Shown here: one piece after another, positions 14,244 through 23,486 of the stretch | Position numbering within the stretch: position 1 is the stretch's first letter | Layout of the letters: every line of letters starts with the position of its first letter | Assembly (NCBI GenBank): GCA_963169455.1 | Contig: CAUJDW010000093.1 | Coordinates: 1-64,000, forward strand | Source of the DNA: Bacteroidota bacterium | GTDB taxonomy: Bacteria; Bacteroidota; Bacteroidia; Chitinophagales; Saprospiraceae | DNA: 64,000 bases | Reading direction: 5' to 3' | Position numbers and translations under genes: made by a program | The notes under the pieces: generated by a model | Seen by the model: the letters and a program-made list of their open reading frames with translations, nothing else | The model's database searches: none | What the model was told of the DNA's origin: nothing

Positions 14244-16673
14244 TTATCTTAAAACCGCCAATCTCATAACGTTTTCCCCCCTCGCCCCCACCCTCAGCAG
14301 GTAAAGGCCCGGCGGCAAGGCGGCAGTGGATATTTCCAGCCGATCGGCTCCCACCGGCTCGTATAACTTCAGCAGCCGGCCCGATACATCGCAAAGGGCA
14401 ACCCTTTTCAGAGGCACACCAGAGGACTGTACAACCACCCGGCTGTCTGCGGGATTGGGGTACAGCACCAGGCCTGATCCCTCCCCCGCTTCCCCGGCAG
14501 AGGATACGATGCCTACGGTAAAAAAGGCCCGCTCGCCCGGCTCGAAGTACTGGTCGTCGAGGAAGTAGTTGGCGAAGTAATGGCCGTCGGTGAGGTTGCT
14601 GAAATAGGCCGTGCCCTCGCCGCTGTCCACATACGTCCATTGGGTGGAGGCCTGCTGCCCGGGGGTGTCCCCGATGCGGTACACCCCGATCCAGTCGAGG
14701 CTGTTGCCGGGGCCGTTCTCAAAATGGACATCCACCTGCTGCCCGGCGCCGTAATCGGGCTGGCCGGTGGACACCAGGGGGATCGCCCCGATATACAACT
14801 CAACGCGCTCCGCAATCTCGGTATAACCGTCCAGCTCGAAAAAGGCGACGAAATATTCGCCCGGGGTGGACATGTTGAAAGTAACCGTCCCTTCCGGGCC
14901 GCTGACGTATGCCCAGTCGGTGCTCGCAACCTGGCCCGGCGCCTGGCCTTTCCGGTAAATGCCGATCCAGTCGGTTGGATTGCCCGGCCCGTTGACGTAG
15001 GACACTACGATGTCCTCGCCGGGCTCATAGGCGCTTTTTTCCGTCGAGATCGCGGGCGGGCCATCCGTGCTGTTGATGACTTCAAAGAAAACTGCTTCCG
15101 ACCAGGGCGACCACTGCAGGTTCCGGTCGCGGTGGCGCACCCGCGCAAAGTGGGGGCCGTTTACCAGGCGGTTGGCGCCTATCGTCAGTTCGAAGAGGTT
15201 CAGCCCGGCATGGATGTCCACGGGGGCATAATCCGGCGGCCCGGTTGTGCCATAGAGGTTTTCGTAGTCTCTGATCCTGTCGTACTCCAGCTCCTCAAAT
15301 GCGGAGTCGGCGGCGACCTGGAAGTGTATGCTGTTGAACAACTCGCCGCCGGCGGTGGCGTAAGGCGAACTGTGTAGCGCCAGCGGCAACTCCACCGGCT
15401 GCGGGAAGGCGTCGAGCAGTTGGGGCTGCTCCGGAGCGGGCGGGCCGAAACGGCGGTGGAAGACATCGATCAGTTCGTTGTCGAAAACCATGCCCAGGCG
15501 GGGGCTGCCGATGGCGTAGGTTTCCACCGTCATTTCCTGTTGCTCCAGGTTGATGTCCACGATCTGGTACGCCCAGTAATCGATGGTTTTCTGCACATCG
15601 TCGAAGTCCAGTTCGGTGCTCTGCCCCCAGTACTGGTCCCAGGCCGTGCCGCCGGAGATGATGTGGTACATGGGGAAGTGGCGCAACTGGCCGCGGGCGT
15701 AGAGATGGTGATGCCCGCCGGTGTGCATCACGGCTTTGGGAGTTTCGGCGAGCTTGGGGATGGCGTTGTCGCGTATCCAGGGCGAAATATCCCCCACGTA
15801 TTGTTCCGCCTGTATGGGGCGGTGCCCGAAGCTGAATATCCAGTCCACGGAATCGTCCGCTTTGGCGGCGTCCACCACGCTGTTCAGCCAGGACAACTGC
15901 TGCGGGCCGGGATGCTCGCTGCTGAGCATCACGAACAGCACATTGGCGAGCTGAAAGGCGTAGTAGTCTTCCGTGCCGGAACTGATACCGTTATAGCTCA
16001 GGCCGTCGTAGAAGAAATGGCCGTAGTAGGCCTCCAGCCCCAGGCTGCCGTAGGTTTCGTGGTTGCCCACGATGGTCATGATGGGCAGGTTGGGAGAGAC
16101 TTCCGCCGATTTGGCGAAGTGCAGGAACTCGTAGTGCTCAAGTGTCCCCACGTCCACCTGGTCGCCGGCATTAGCCAGCAGGCGGATATGGTCCTCGATG
16201 GGAGCGCCGTATTTTTCCTCTGCTTTGGCCTTGGCCGCCGCCACCAGCCGCTCGTAGCGGCCGGTATCGAGTATTTGGTTGTCACCCAGGATCAGGAAGC
16301 GGAAATGGCCGGTATCCGTACCGGGCAGGGGCTGCGTGCGAAAGCGGTGCACTTCCGACTGCAGGCTGCCGGTGCGAACCTGATAGTAATAGGGCGTATC
16401 GGGCAACAGCCCGGCAAGCTGCGCGCGGTGGTAAAAATAGTTGCCCGGATACCCCACATCGCTGAACACCTCGCAACTGCCGGTGACGGTGAAGCTGAGG
16501 TTGTCGGGCGAAAGCCCGTACTCCACGATCGTCTCCGGGTTGGAACTGGTCTTCCAGCTCACCCAGATGGATTCATGGGTGGGGGTTTGGAGGTAGGGGC
16601 GGATATCCTGGGCCTGAGTGCTTAGCGCAAAAAAATTCAGGATCAGAAGTGGAAGGCTGATTTTGAAATACAT
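14244..16673 (-). CDS. Purple-acid-phosphatase-like metallophosphoesterase with two DWIGIY domains and T9SS domain
   Basis: The start is the ATG at 16673 before the signal peptide (MYFKISLPLLILNFFALSTQAQ); the longer frame from 16751 is rejected. The mature 809-residue protein has a purple-acid-phosphatase-type FN3 domain (about 24-115). A calcineurin-like metallophosphoesterase follows (about 120-400), with LGDNQI, AGDQVD, VGNHETYG, FGHRPI and TGGHHHLYARG supplying metal ligands. An FN3-like module comes next. Then come two copies of a domain marked YEPGEDIVVSY and DWIGIY (near 545-725), shared with the protein encoded at 21521-23245. A type A T9SS sorting domain (about 735-809, PNPADSRVVVQSSGVPLKRV) ends the protein. 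It should be a secreted phosphatase. Confidence 0.88.
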   Translation of the reverse strand: MYFKISLPLLILNFFALSTQAQDIRPYLQTPTHESIWVSWKTSSNPETIVEYGLSPDNLSFTVTGSCEVFSDVGYPGNYFYHRAQLAGLLPDTPYYYQVRTGSLQSEVHRFRTQPLPGTDTGHFRFLILGDNQILDTGRYERLVAAAKAKAEEKYGAPIEDHIRLLANAGDQVDVGTLEHYEFLHFAKSAEVSPNLPIMTIVGNHETYGSLGLEAYYGHFFYDGLSYNGISSGTEDYYAFQLANVLFVMLSSEHPGPQQLSWLNSVVDAAKADDSVDWIFSFGHRPIQAEQYVGDISPWIRDNAIPKLAETPKAVMHTGGHHHLYARGQLRHFPMYHIISGGTAWDQYWGQSTELDFDDVQKTIDYWAYQIVDINLEQQEMTVETYAIGSPRLGMVFDNELIDVFHRRFGPPAPEQPQLLDAFPQPVELPLALHSSPYATAGGELFNSIHFQVAADSAFEELEYDRIRDYENLYGTTGPPDYAPVDIHAGLNLFELTIGANRLVNGPHFARVRHRDRNLQWSPWSEAVFFEVINSTDGPPAISTEKSAYEPGEDIVVSYVNGPGNPTDWIGIYRKGQAPGQVASTDWAYVSGPEGTVTFNMSTPGEYFVAFFELDGYTEIAERVELYIGAIPLVSTGQPDYGAGQQVDVHFENGPGNSLDWIGVYRIGDTPGQQASTQWTYVDSGEGTAYFSNLTDGHYFANYFLDDQYFEPGERAFFTVGIVSSAGEAGEGSGLVLYPNPADSRVVVQSSGVPLKRVALCDVSGRLLKLYEPVGADRLEISTAALPPGLYLLRVGARGENVMRLAVLR

Positions 16674-16707
16674 TCGCGTTATTTTCTGTTTGTTTCCGAT
16701 TTTGAAT

Positions 16708-16783
16708 GCAAAATGTAAAAGGAGCCGGCAGGCAGTCTTTAGCTCCCGCACAAGCCCCTTTTACATTTTACATTTTACATTTT
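16708..16783 (-). terminator. Weak hairpin downstream of susD
   Basis: The sequence aaaatgtaaaagg near 16709-16721 pairs with ccttttacatttt near 16758-16770, with extra tandem tacattt copies beside the susD stop. The loop is long, so its role as a terminator is uncertain. Confidence 0.25.
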
Positions 16784-18256
16784 TCACTCTTCCACCAGCA
16801 GCCACATCACTGCATTGACGTTGTCGTTTCCGCTGAACTGCCTGTTGATGGCGGCGGAGACATTGTCGAGGTTGTACAGCAGTTCTTCCTGCGGGTACAT
16901 CCAGCGTTTGGGTATCTGGCCGTTGTTCAGTGTGCCGGGGCCTACTACAAATTCGGGGAAGCCGGTTCTGCGTTGGTTGTAGAAGGGCTCCCAGCCGGAG
17001 TTGAAGAAAAAGGCCAGGTATTTCTGCGTGAGGATCATTTCGACGGCCTTGCCGGCGTCGAAGACGACCTTGGGGTGGTTGAGGTAAGTGGTGATCCGGG
17101 CATTGGGCACGCCATAGAACTCCAAGGAAGCGCGGATGCCCTTCTGGTAGAAGCTGTTGGCGTCGGCCGTTATCCAGCCGCGGGCGGCGGCTTCTGCCAG
17201 GTTGAACATCAGCTCGGGGTAGCCCACGGCGATGGAGGGTTCTCCGACGGGGTCGCTGTGGTAGCGGGGGTCAACCGGGGAGCCGATGCCCTGGGTGCTG
17301 GCCGTGAGGACGTTGTCGGTCAGCTGGGCGCCGCCGTCGAGGCCGCCGTAGGAGCCGAAGTTGAGCTGGTAGCCCGGCTGGCCGTTTTCCACGGCGCGGC
17401 GCTCCGGCTCGGCAAAAACGAACAGCCGCGGGTCTTCCCGCTCGCGGAGGAGGTTGGTAAAGGTGGCCTCCATGTAATAGGCCGTCTGCAGGCTGCGGTT
17501 ATTGTAGTTCGGATAGCGGTTGCCGTCGCGGTCGAAGAACTCCAGCTGAGCCTGGTCGGCCAGGCTGGTGAAGATGGGGTAGGTTGCGGGGTCATTGAAG
17601 ATGCGGCTGAACTGCCCCTTCACGTCCAGGCGGCTGTTGCCCTCCTTGGCCGAAAGGTCTATCAGTACGCGCAGGCGGAAACTGTTAACCAGCTTCTTCC
17701 ACTTCTGCAGGTCGCCGCCGTAAACGATGTCCCCGCCGATCTCGCCCTTGTCGTCGCCGAGCAGGCTGTTGGCTTCCTCCAGCTCCTCCAGTATGGCGGC
17801 GTAAACGTCTTCCTGCAGGTCGTAAGCCGGGAAGTATGCGGCGCCCGTTTCTCCCGCGAGGGCCCCGGAATAGGGAATATCACCGAAAGTGCGGGTGAGG
17901 CCGTGGAAGAAGTAGGCCCGGAAAAACCTGCCGAGGGCAATATAGTTGTCGTTGCCGATGCGCTCGGCCTCTTCAATCATTTTGCTCACCTGCCGCAGGT
18001 CGGCATAAGGGCCGAAGCCGGAGCGCTGCCAGCCGTAATACTGCTCATCGGCGATGCCGTCGGTAAAGACCAGGTAACGGGAAGCCAGGGCAGCGCCGTC
18101 GGAAATCTCGTTGAAGGCGCTCACCTCGATGCCCGTCAGCAAAAGGCTGGGGTTTACCTCGGTGGCGCGGTTGGGGTCCTGCCCCAGCTCGTCGATGCCG
18201 TCGCAGGCCGCGAAAAGCAGGAGAGCAGGCACAAGGAAAAGGATATATTTTTTCAT
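16784..18256 (-). CDS. susD: SusD/RagB-family nutrient-binding lipoprotein
   Basis: The ATG at 18256 begins a lipoprotein signal with the lipobox LLFAAC (Cys18); an in-frame start at 18298 adds 14 residues and is less likely. The 490-residue length and the blocks ALGRFFRAYFFHGLTRTFGD, YPELMFNLAEAAARG and LTQKYLAFFFNSGWEPFYNQ (helical TPR-like scaffold) match SusD-like proteins, probably the SusD-like_2 branch. It caps the SusC channel encoded 56 bp upstream and binds the ligand at the cell surface. The ligand is unknown; the downstream phosphatases suggest a phosphorylated substrate. Confidence 0.93.
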   Translation of the reverse strand: MKKYILFLVPALLLFAACDGIDELGQDPNRATEVNPSLLLTGIEVSAFNEISDGAALASRYLVFTDGIADEQYYGWQRSGFGPYADLRQVSKMIEEAERIGNDNYIALGRFFRAYFFHGLTRTFGDIPYSGALAGETGAAYFPAYDLQEDVYAAILEELEEANSLLGDDKGEIGGDIVYGGDLQKWKKLVNSFRLRVLIDLSAKEGNSRLDVKGQFSRIFNDPATYPIFTSLADQAQLEFFDRDGNRYPNYNNRSLQTAYYMEATFTNLLREREDPRLFVFAEPERRAVENGQPGYQLNFGSYGGLDGGAQLTDNVLTASTQGIGSPVDPRYHSDPVGEPSIAVGYPELMFNLAEAAARGWITADANSFYQKGIRASLEFYGVPNARITTYLNHPKVVFDAGKAVEMILTQKYLAFFFNSGWEPFYNQRRTGFPEFVVGPGTLNNGQIPKRWMYPQEELLYNLDNVSAAINRQFSGNDNVNAVMWLLVEE

Positions 18257-18312
18257 AATGATTTTATTTGGAAGGCGGCGCCGGAGCGCCGGCCTCATGT
18301 TGTCAGCGGTTA

Positions 18313-21300
18313 TTAGAATTTCAGGTTTACATTAAAGCCCAGGTTGCGCGATGGCGGTGTCTGCAGGTATTCCTCACCGCCCGTCGGCGTGCCGTAGGGG
18401 TCGGGGTCCACGTAGTCGTTCTCCGTCCAGAGGAAAAGGTTGCGGCCGACGAAGGCGATGGAGGCCTCGCTCAGCCCGATGGCGGAAATCCACCGGCGGG
18501 GCAACTGGTAAGTCAGCGTCACTTCGCGCAGCTTGACGAAAGAGGCGTCGTAGAGGTTCGACTCTTCCGATGCGCCGTGATAGTAGGAGTTCAGCCAGTT
18601 GGACCAGAACACCGGCGTTTCGTTGGGGGCGAATACGCGGGTGTCTTCCACGATGTTGCCGTTCTCATCGTACACGATCTGCCCTTCGGTTACGACCACG
18701 CCCTGGCCAACGTAGGACTTGACGCCTTCATTTTCCATATCGCGGTCGGGGGTCACCGAACCGGGGTGAGTACCGCCCCACCACATCTTGCGGATGGTCT
18801 GGGAGTAAAAAATGCCGCCCTGCCGGGTATCGACGGAAAGCCCCAGCGTCACTGGCCCCACGGTGAGGAGGCTGTTGACGCCGGCCACCCAGTCGGGGTC
18901 CGTATAACCCAGCGTCTGCCGGTTGGGGTCGATCAGGGGCAGCCCGGAGTTGCCGTCAATGATGATCTGCCCGTCGGGCGCGCGCAGGAAAACATCGCCG
19001 CGGTAAACATCAGTGCGATCGCCGACGGCCACCCCGTCCAGCTCGGTGATCTCCTCCTCGGAACCGAAGGGGCTGGTGATCTCATCGAGGTAGCGGCGGT
19101 AGCGGGCCCAGTTGAAGTTCAGCCCCCAGTTCACCTTGCCGGCGCGGATGGGGGTGGTGTTGAGCACGAACTCGAGGCCGGTGCGGCGGTACACGTTGGC
19201 GTTCTGAGAGACCGCCGAGAAGCCGGAAGCCTGGGAAACCGGGAAATTGATGATGTTGTTGTCGTCGATAGTCCGGTAGTAGCTCACATCCAGCCCCAGG
19301 CGGTTGTTGAAGAAACGGGCGTCGCCGCCGACTTCCAGGGTGGTGGCCCGGAATGGGTTGATCTGCTGGTTGGCGATGGTCCCGGGATAGAAAACCGAGG
19401 CCGTCCCGTCCCAGTTGACCCCGCTTTCGTAGGTGGCCAGGTAATCGTATGCGCCCAGGTCGCCGGCGCCTTCGCTGCCGAGGTCGCCGGACACCTGCGC
19501 CCAGGAGGCCCGCAGCTTGAGGAAGGAAACGGCGGAGGGCAGCTCAACCAGCTCCGAAATGACAGTGCTGAGCGATACCGAGGGGTAGAAGTAGGAATTG
19601 TTGTCCGGGGGCAGGGAAGAAGACCAGTCGTTGCGGCCCGTAAGCCCCAGATAGACGGCGCGGCTGATGCCGAAGTCGACGGTGGCGAAAAGGCTGTTGA
19701 CCCGCTTGCGGCCGCGGAAGTTGCCCGTCGTCACGTCATTCATGGAGTTGGACAGGTTGTACAGCCCGGGGATGTTCAGGCCCGAGGTGTTGCCGTACAG
19801 GCTGTTCCTGGTGCGGAAACGGGAAGAGCCGCCCACCATGGCATTGATCTCGAAGTTGTCGCCGAAAGACTTGTCGTAGTTCAGGAAGAGGTCATTGGTG
19901 ACCTGGAAGTCATAGCTGTTGGACACGTAATAATTGCCGTTGACGTCATCGGAGTAGAGGATGTAGCTCTTGGGCGTTTTCAGCTCGTACTCGTCGAGGC
20001 GGGCGTCGATGCCGGAACGCACTTTGAGGGAAAGCCCTTCCGCCAGTTCGTAGCCCAGCGCCAGGTAGCCGTAGGTGTTGTCGGCTTTGTAGGGCTGCAG
20101 GTTTTCAAAGGCGGCGAAATAGGGGTTGTTGTACCAGGCCAGGTTGTAGTGGCGCTGTTGCAGGCCTTCCTGGCCGGGCATCCAGTAGTTTCTGAGGTCG
20201 CGCACGTCCACGTCGGGGCCCGTCCAGAGCAGCAGGTTATAGACGTAGTTCTGGGGGCCATAGCCGCGGCGGGGGTAGTTGTCGGTATACTGCTTATTGT
20301 AGGTCAGCGATGCGTCGGCGCGCAGGCGCTGGCCGAAGTTGTAGCCCCCGGCGATGGTGAAAGTCGTGGAATTGAGGTCGGTGTTGGGTTCCTGGCCGTT
20401 CTGGTACATGTGGGAAGCGGACAGTCGGAAGTCTCCGGCTTCGTTTTTACCGCTCACGCTGAGGTTGTGGGTGGTGATGACGCCCGTTTCCAGGAAGTTC
20501 TTCAGGTTGTCCTTTCCCCGGGGTATCCAGGGGGTGGGAATGCGCTCGCCCGTCTCGGGGTCGAGGGGGCTGTCGTACTGCGGCAGCAGCCGCCCGTCGA
20601 GCTTGGGGCCCCATATCCAGCCCGAGCCGTCCTGTATGCCGCCGCCCTTGCCATCGACATAGGCGTACTGGCCGCCGTAGCCGGCGCCGTACTGGCTTTG
20701 CACTTCGGGCAGGATCGGCCAGCCCGCCTGGAACATGGTGCTGGAGTTGTAATCGACCGAAAAGCCGTCCTGGCGGGCGCGGCGCGTGGTGATCATGATG
20801 GCGCCGTCGCGCCCGATGGAGCCGTAGAGGGCCGAGGCGGCAGTGCCTTTCAGCACGTTGACCGACTCCACATCATCGGGGTTGATGTCCCAGAAATCAG
20901 TATTGACCGGAACGCCGTCCACTACGATGAGCGGGCTGCGGCCGCGCAGCTGGATGCTGCTGTTTTCGAAAAGGCCCGTGGCGTTGTAGATCGTCAGCCC
21001 GGCCACCTTGCCCGTGAGGTTGCTGAGCACGTTGGGCTCGCGGGCCTGCTGCAGGCTCGCACCGTCCACTTCCTGGGTGGCGTAGCCTACTTTTTTCTGC
21101 GATTTTTCGATACCCAGGGCCGTGACGACCACTTCCTCGAGCACGCTCTGGTCGAGCCCCAGCACCACCGCCACCGTCGAAAGCCCGGCGATGGAAACTT
21201 CCAGGGGCAGGTAGCCGACGTAGCTGACCTGCAGAGCCTGAGCATTTTCTTTTACCTCGAGGGCGAACTGGCCATCGATGTCGGTGGATGTTCCGTTGGT

Positions 21301-21462
21301 TGTGCCTTTCTCAATGACGTTGGCGCCGATGAGCGGCTCGCCTTTGTCATCACGCACCGTACCGGTGATGAGGCGCTGAGCCGAAGCCGGCATGGCCAGA
21401 GCAAGGAGCAGGGCCAGCGCAGCCGCCAGGCGGATAAATTGTGTAAAGTTGGAAGATCTCAT
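18313..21462 (-). CDS. susC: SusC/RagA-family TonB-linked outer-membrane protein
   Basis: This is a 1049-residue SusC-type receptor. It has a signal peptide (LALLLALAMPASAQ), a carboxypeptidase-regulatory-like domain (GTVRDDKGEPLIGANVIEKG at about 35-54) and the SusC-typical linker VLEEVVVTALGIEKSQKKVG. A plug follows with LVVDGVPVN-type and VESVNVLKGTAASALYG blocks. The barrel ends in PPSRNLGFNVNLKF. Together with SusD it forms the outer-membrane import complex. It is 58 bp downstream of the DWIGIY-repeat gene and directly upstream of susD. No neighbouring glycoside hydrolase is seen, so a glycan ligand is not implied. Confidence 0.95.
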   Translation of the reverse strand: MRSSNFTQFIRLAAALALLLALAMPASAQRLITGTVRDDKGEPLIGANVIEKGTTNGTSTDIDGQFALEVKENAQALQVSYVGYLPLEVSIAGLSTVAVVLGLDQSVLEEVVVTALGIEKSQKKVGYATQEVDGASLQQAREPNVLSNLTGKVAGLTIYNATGLFENSSIQLRGRSPLIVVDGVPVNTDFWDINPDDVESVNVLKGTAASALYGSIGRDGAIMITTRRARQDGFSVDYNSSTMFQAGWPILPEVQSQYGAGYGGQYAYVDGKGGGIQDGSGWIWGPKLDGRLLPQYDSPLDPETGERIPTPWIPRGKDNLKNFLETGVITTHNLSVSGKNEAGDFRLSASHMYQNGQEPNTDLNSTTFTIAGGYNFGQRLRADASLTYNKQYTDNYPRRGYGPQNYVYNLLLWTGPDVDVRDLRNYWMPGQEGLQQRHYNLAWYNNPYFAAFENLQPYKADNTYGYLALGYELAEGLSLKVRSGIDARLDEYELKTPKSYILYSDDVNGNYYVSNSYDFQVTNDLFLNYDKSFGDNFEINAMVGGSSRFRTRNSLYGNTSGLNIPGLYNLSNSMNDVTTGNFRGRKRVNSLFATVDFGISRAVYLGLTGRNDWSSSLPPDNNSYFYPSVSLSTVISELVELPSAVSFLKLRASWAQVSGDLGSEGAGDLGAYDYLATYESGVNWDGTASVFYPGTIANQQINPFRATTLEVGGDARFFNNRLGLDVSYYRTIDDNNIINFPVSQASGFSAVSQNANVYRRTGLEFVLNTTPIRAGKVNWGLNFNWARYRRYLDEITSPFGSEEEITELDGVAVGDRTDVYRGDVFLRAPDGQIIIDGNSGLPLIDPNRQTLGYTDPDWVAGVNSLLTVGPVTLGLSVDTRQGGIFYSQTIRKMWWGGTHPGSVTPDRDMENEGVKSYVGQGVVVTEGQIVYDENGNIVEDTRVFAPNETPVFWSNWLNSYYHGASEESNLYDASFVKLREVTLTYQLPRRWISAIGLSEASIAFVGRNLFLWTENDYVDPDPYGTPTGGEEYLQTPPSRNLGFNVNLKF

Positions 21463-21520
21463 GTTTGTTATGGATTAAAATTAAGAGGGAGGGGGTGTTA
21501 TGCACACACCCCTTCCGGCA

Positions 21521-23245
21521 TTACTGAAGAATTACTTTTCCGATATAGCTCTTTTCGCGGCCGTGCAGCAGGATGGTGTACAGCCCCGGCGCCTGCCGGC
21601 CGAGGTCGGCGGCATTGCGGCCGGGCTCCACGCGCTCCTGCTGAACCAGTTGGCCCATGGCGTTGCGCACTTCCAGAAGCATGGCCCCTTCTTCCTGCGG
21701 CAGTTCGAACTGCACCCAGGCAGTAGCAGGGTTGGGATACAGCGCGAGCTGCGCGATGGCCTCCCGCTGGCCGGATGTCATGGTGACATCGAATTCCGCG
21801 CTGGCGTATATGTCATAGCCGTCGCAGCAGAGGAGGTGGGCGATCCAGCGGCCTTCGTCAAGCGTGCCCGCAAAGGTGGCCTGCCCGGAGGCGGCCGGGA
21901 TATACTGCCAATCCGTAGAGCCCACATCGCCGGGCACATCGCCGGGAGCGTAGATGCCAATCCAGTCGGTATCCGTATATTCCGGGCTGTTGTAGGTGAA
22001 CACGATGTCTTCGCCCGGCGTATAGAAAAGATTCGAAGCAACAAGGCTGGCCACCGTTTCATCCCCGACGGTGAAATTGACAAAAGCATACACGGAGTAG
22101 CTGTCGCAGCAGAGCAGGTAGGCGGTGTAGTCTCCCGGCGGGAGGGTTCCTTCAAAGGTGATGTAACCGCTTGCGCCGGGTATGTACTGCCAGATGATCG
22201 AGTTTGCCTCACCGGGCGCCTGCCCCCGTTCATAGATGCCGATCCAGTCGGTGGAAAAATACTCGGGGCTGGTATAGGAAAAAATCATGTTGCTGCCCAC
22301 CGGATAAACGGAGGCATTGGACGAGAGGGCTGCGCCGGGCACGCCTTCGGTAATTTCAAAGGGAGCCGACTGGGCGTAAACCGTGTAGCTGTCGCAACAG
22401 AACAGGTATGCTTTGTAGAGCCCCGGCTCGAGGGTGCCGGCGAAAGTGGCCGTTCCGCTTTCCTGCGGGATGTACTGCCAGATTATGGAAAGTACCGTAT
22501 TAGGGTTGTCGCCCACATGGTAGATGCCGATCCAGTCGTTCTCCGCAAAAGCCGGGCTGGTGTATTCGAGCTGGATGGGCTCGCCCTGCCCGTACTGGGC
22601 CTGGCTGGCGAGCAGGTTGCCCTGCGGCACGTCGTCGTCCTGTATCTGGAAAGCTACCTGAGCATAAACCTGGTAGCCGTCGCAGCACAACAGATAGGCC
22701 ACATAATCACCCGGCGGCAGGGCATCGGTGAAAACAGCCACCCCGGAAGTGTCGGTGATGTACTGGTAGGTCAGGGAAGGCGGGTCGCCATCGGGTATTT
22801 CACCCGCCGGATAGATGCCGATCCAGTCGGTGGAGGAAAAAGCAGGGCTGAAGTAGGAAAACTCCAGCGCTTCTCCTTCAATGTAGATGGATTGCGGTGT
22901 AGTGAGGGTGGGCGCCGCACTGACCACAAATTCTTCGCTGAACGCCAGGATGTCATAGCCATCGCAGCACAACAGGTAAGCGATGTAAGTGCCCGGTTCC
23001 AGTTCTTCTTCAAAAACCACGGCGCCCGAAGGGGACGGTATGTACTGCCAGGTTGTCGAAGCCGAAGTTCCGGGCGCCACATCCGGAGGGAAAATGCCGA
23101 TCCAGTCCGTATCGGTGTAATCGGGGCTATCGTAGGTGAAGCTGATGGGCTCTCCACTGTAGAAAGCCGTGCCGGATACCGTCAGCGACTGGGCTGCCAG
23201 CGCCAGTGGCAGGAATAACAGGAAAAAGGAGTAGCATTTTTTCAT
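21521..23245 (-). CDS. Secreted protein of five DWIGIY repeats with T9SS sorting domain
   Basis: The 574-residue protein starts with a signal peptide (MKKCYSFFLLFLPLALAAQ). Five consecutive repeats of about 95-98 residues follow, with the block (T/N)DWIGI(Y/F) near residues 46, 140, 236, 335 and 427. Each repeat runs as (Y)xxGExxxFxYxSPxY, DWIGIYxxGxxPG, WQYIPxxSGxxxF, LxPGxYxAYLLCCDGY. A pair of adjacent cysteines closes every repeat. A type A T9SS domain occupies about 495-574. The pattern of a beta-sandwich with YxPGxD and DWIGIF resembles the eukaryotic SKICH domain (my recall, not a search). Being first in the susC-susD gene run suggests a surface-binding accessory role; its function is not known. 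Confidence 0.75.
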   Translation of the reverse strand: MKKCYSFFLLFLPLALAAQSLTVSGTAFYSGEPISFTYDSPDYTDTDWIGIFPPDVAPGTSASTTWQYIPSPSGAVVFEEELEPGTYIAYLLCCDGYDILAFSEEFVVSAAPTLTTPQSIYIEGEALEFSYFSPAFSSTDWIGIYPAGEIPDGDPPSLTYQYITDTSGVAVFTDALPPGDYVAYLLCCDGYQVYAQVAFQIQDDDVPQGNLLASQAQYGQGEPIQLEYTSPAFAENDWIGIYHVGDNPNTVLSIIWQYIPQESGTATFAGTLEPGLYKAYLFCCDSYTVYAQSAPFEITEGVPGAALSSNASVYPVGSNMIFSYTSPEYFSTDWIGIYERGQAPGEANSIIWQYIPGASGYITFEGTLPPGDYTAYLLCCDSYSVYAFVNFTVGDETVASLVASNLFYTPGEDIVFTYNSPEYTDTDWIGIYAPGDVPGDVGSTDWQYIPAASGQATFAGTLDEGRWIAHLLCCDGYDIYASAEFDVTMTSGQREAIAQLALYPNPATAWVQFELPQEEGAMLLEVRNAMGQLVQQERVEPGRNAADLGRQAPGLYTILLHGREKSYIGKVILQ

Positions 23246-23459
23246 AGTAAGGGGATTTTAATCCATATAAAGATAATAATGTCTGAATCAGGGACTGCCA
23301 AACGGGAGAGGATTTATTCGGGGCCACATTGGGATGCCTCAAAAGTACGATAACGGATGCTGCGGCCCAAAGGGGCCCAGCCTAAGTTTTTGTTACCCCT
23401 GCGTTAAGTGATTGTAAACAGGCCGGTGCGCCGGGATGCGTTCAAAAGCGGAAAATGTT

Positions 23460-23467
23460 TACTTTTG
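23460..23467 (+). promoter_or_regulatory. Bacteroidota -7 promoter box
   Basis: TACTTTTG matches TAnnTTTG exactly and lies 19 bp before the ATG at 23487. It decides the start of the next gene, because the longer frame from 23436 would begin upstream of the box. No clear -33 TTTG is seen. The rest of the 241-bp gap back to 23246 shows nothing else. Confidence 0.45.
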
Positions 23468-23486
23468 CCGAATCCAACGCTCGAAT

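Noticed and set aside
16706-18316. A 536-codon plus-strand frame opposite susD.
   Set aside because: Antisense shadow of a clear SusD lipoprotein.
18268-21726. A 1152-codon plus-strand open frame opposite susC.
   Set aside because: The minus strand carries an unmistakable SusC. The plus product lacks any domain and is rich in Gly, Val and Ala as expected for an antisense shadow.
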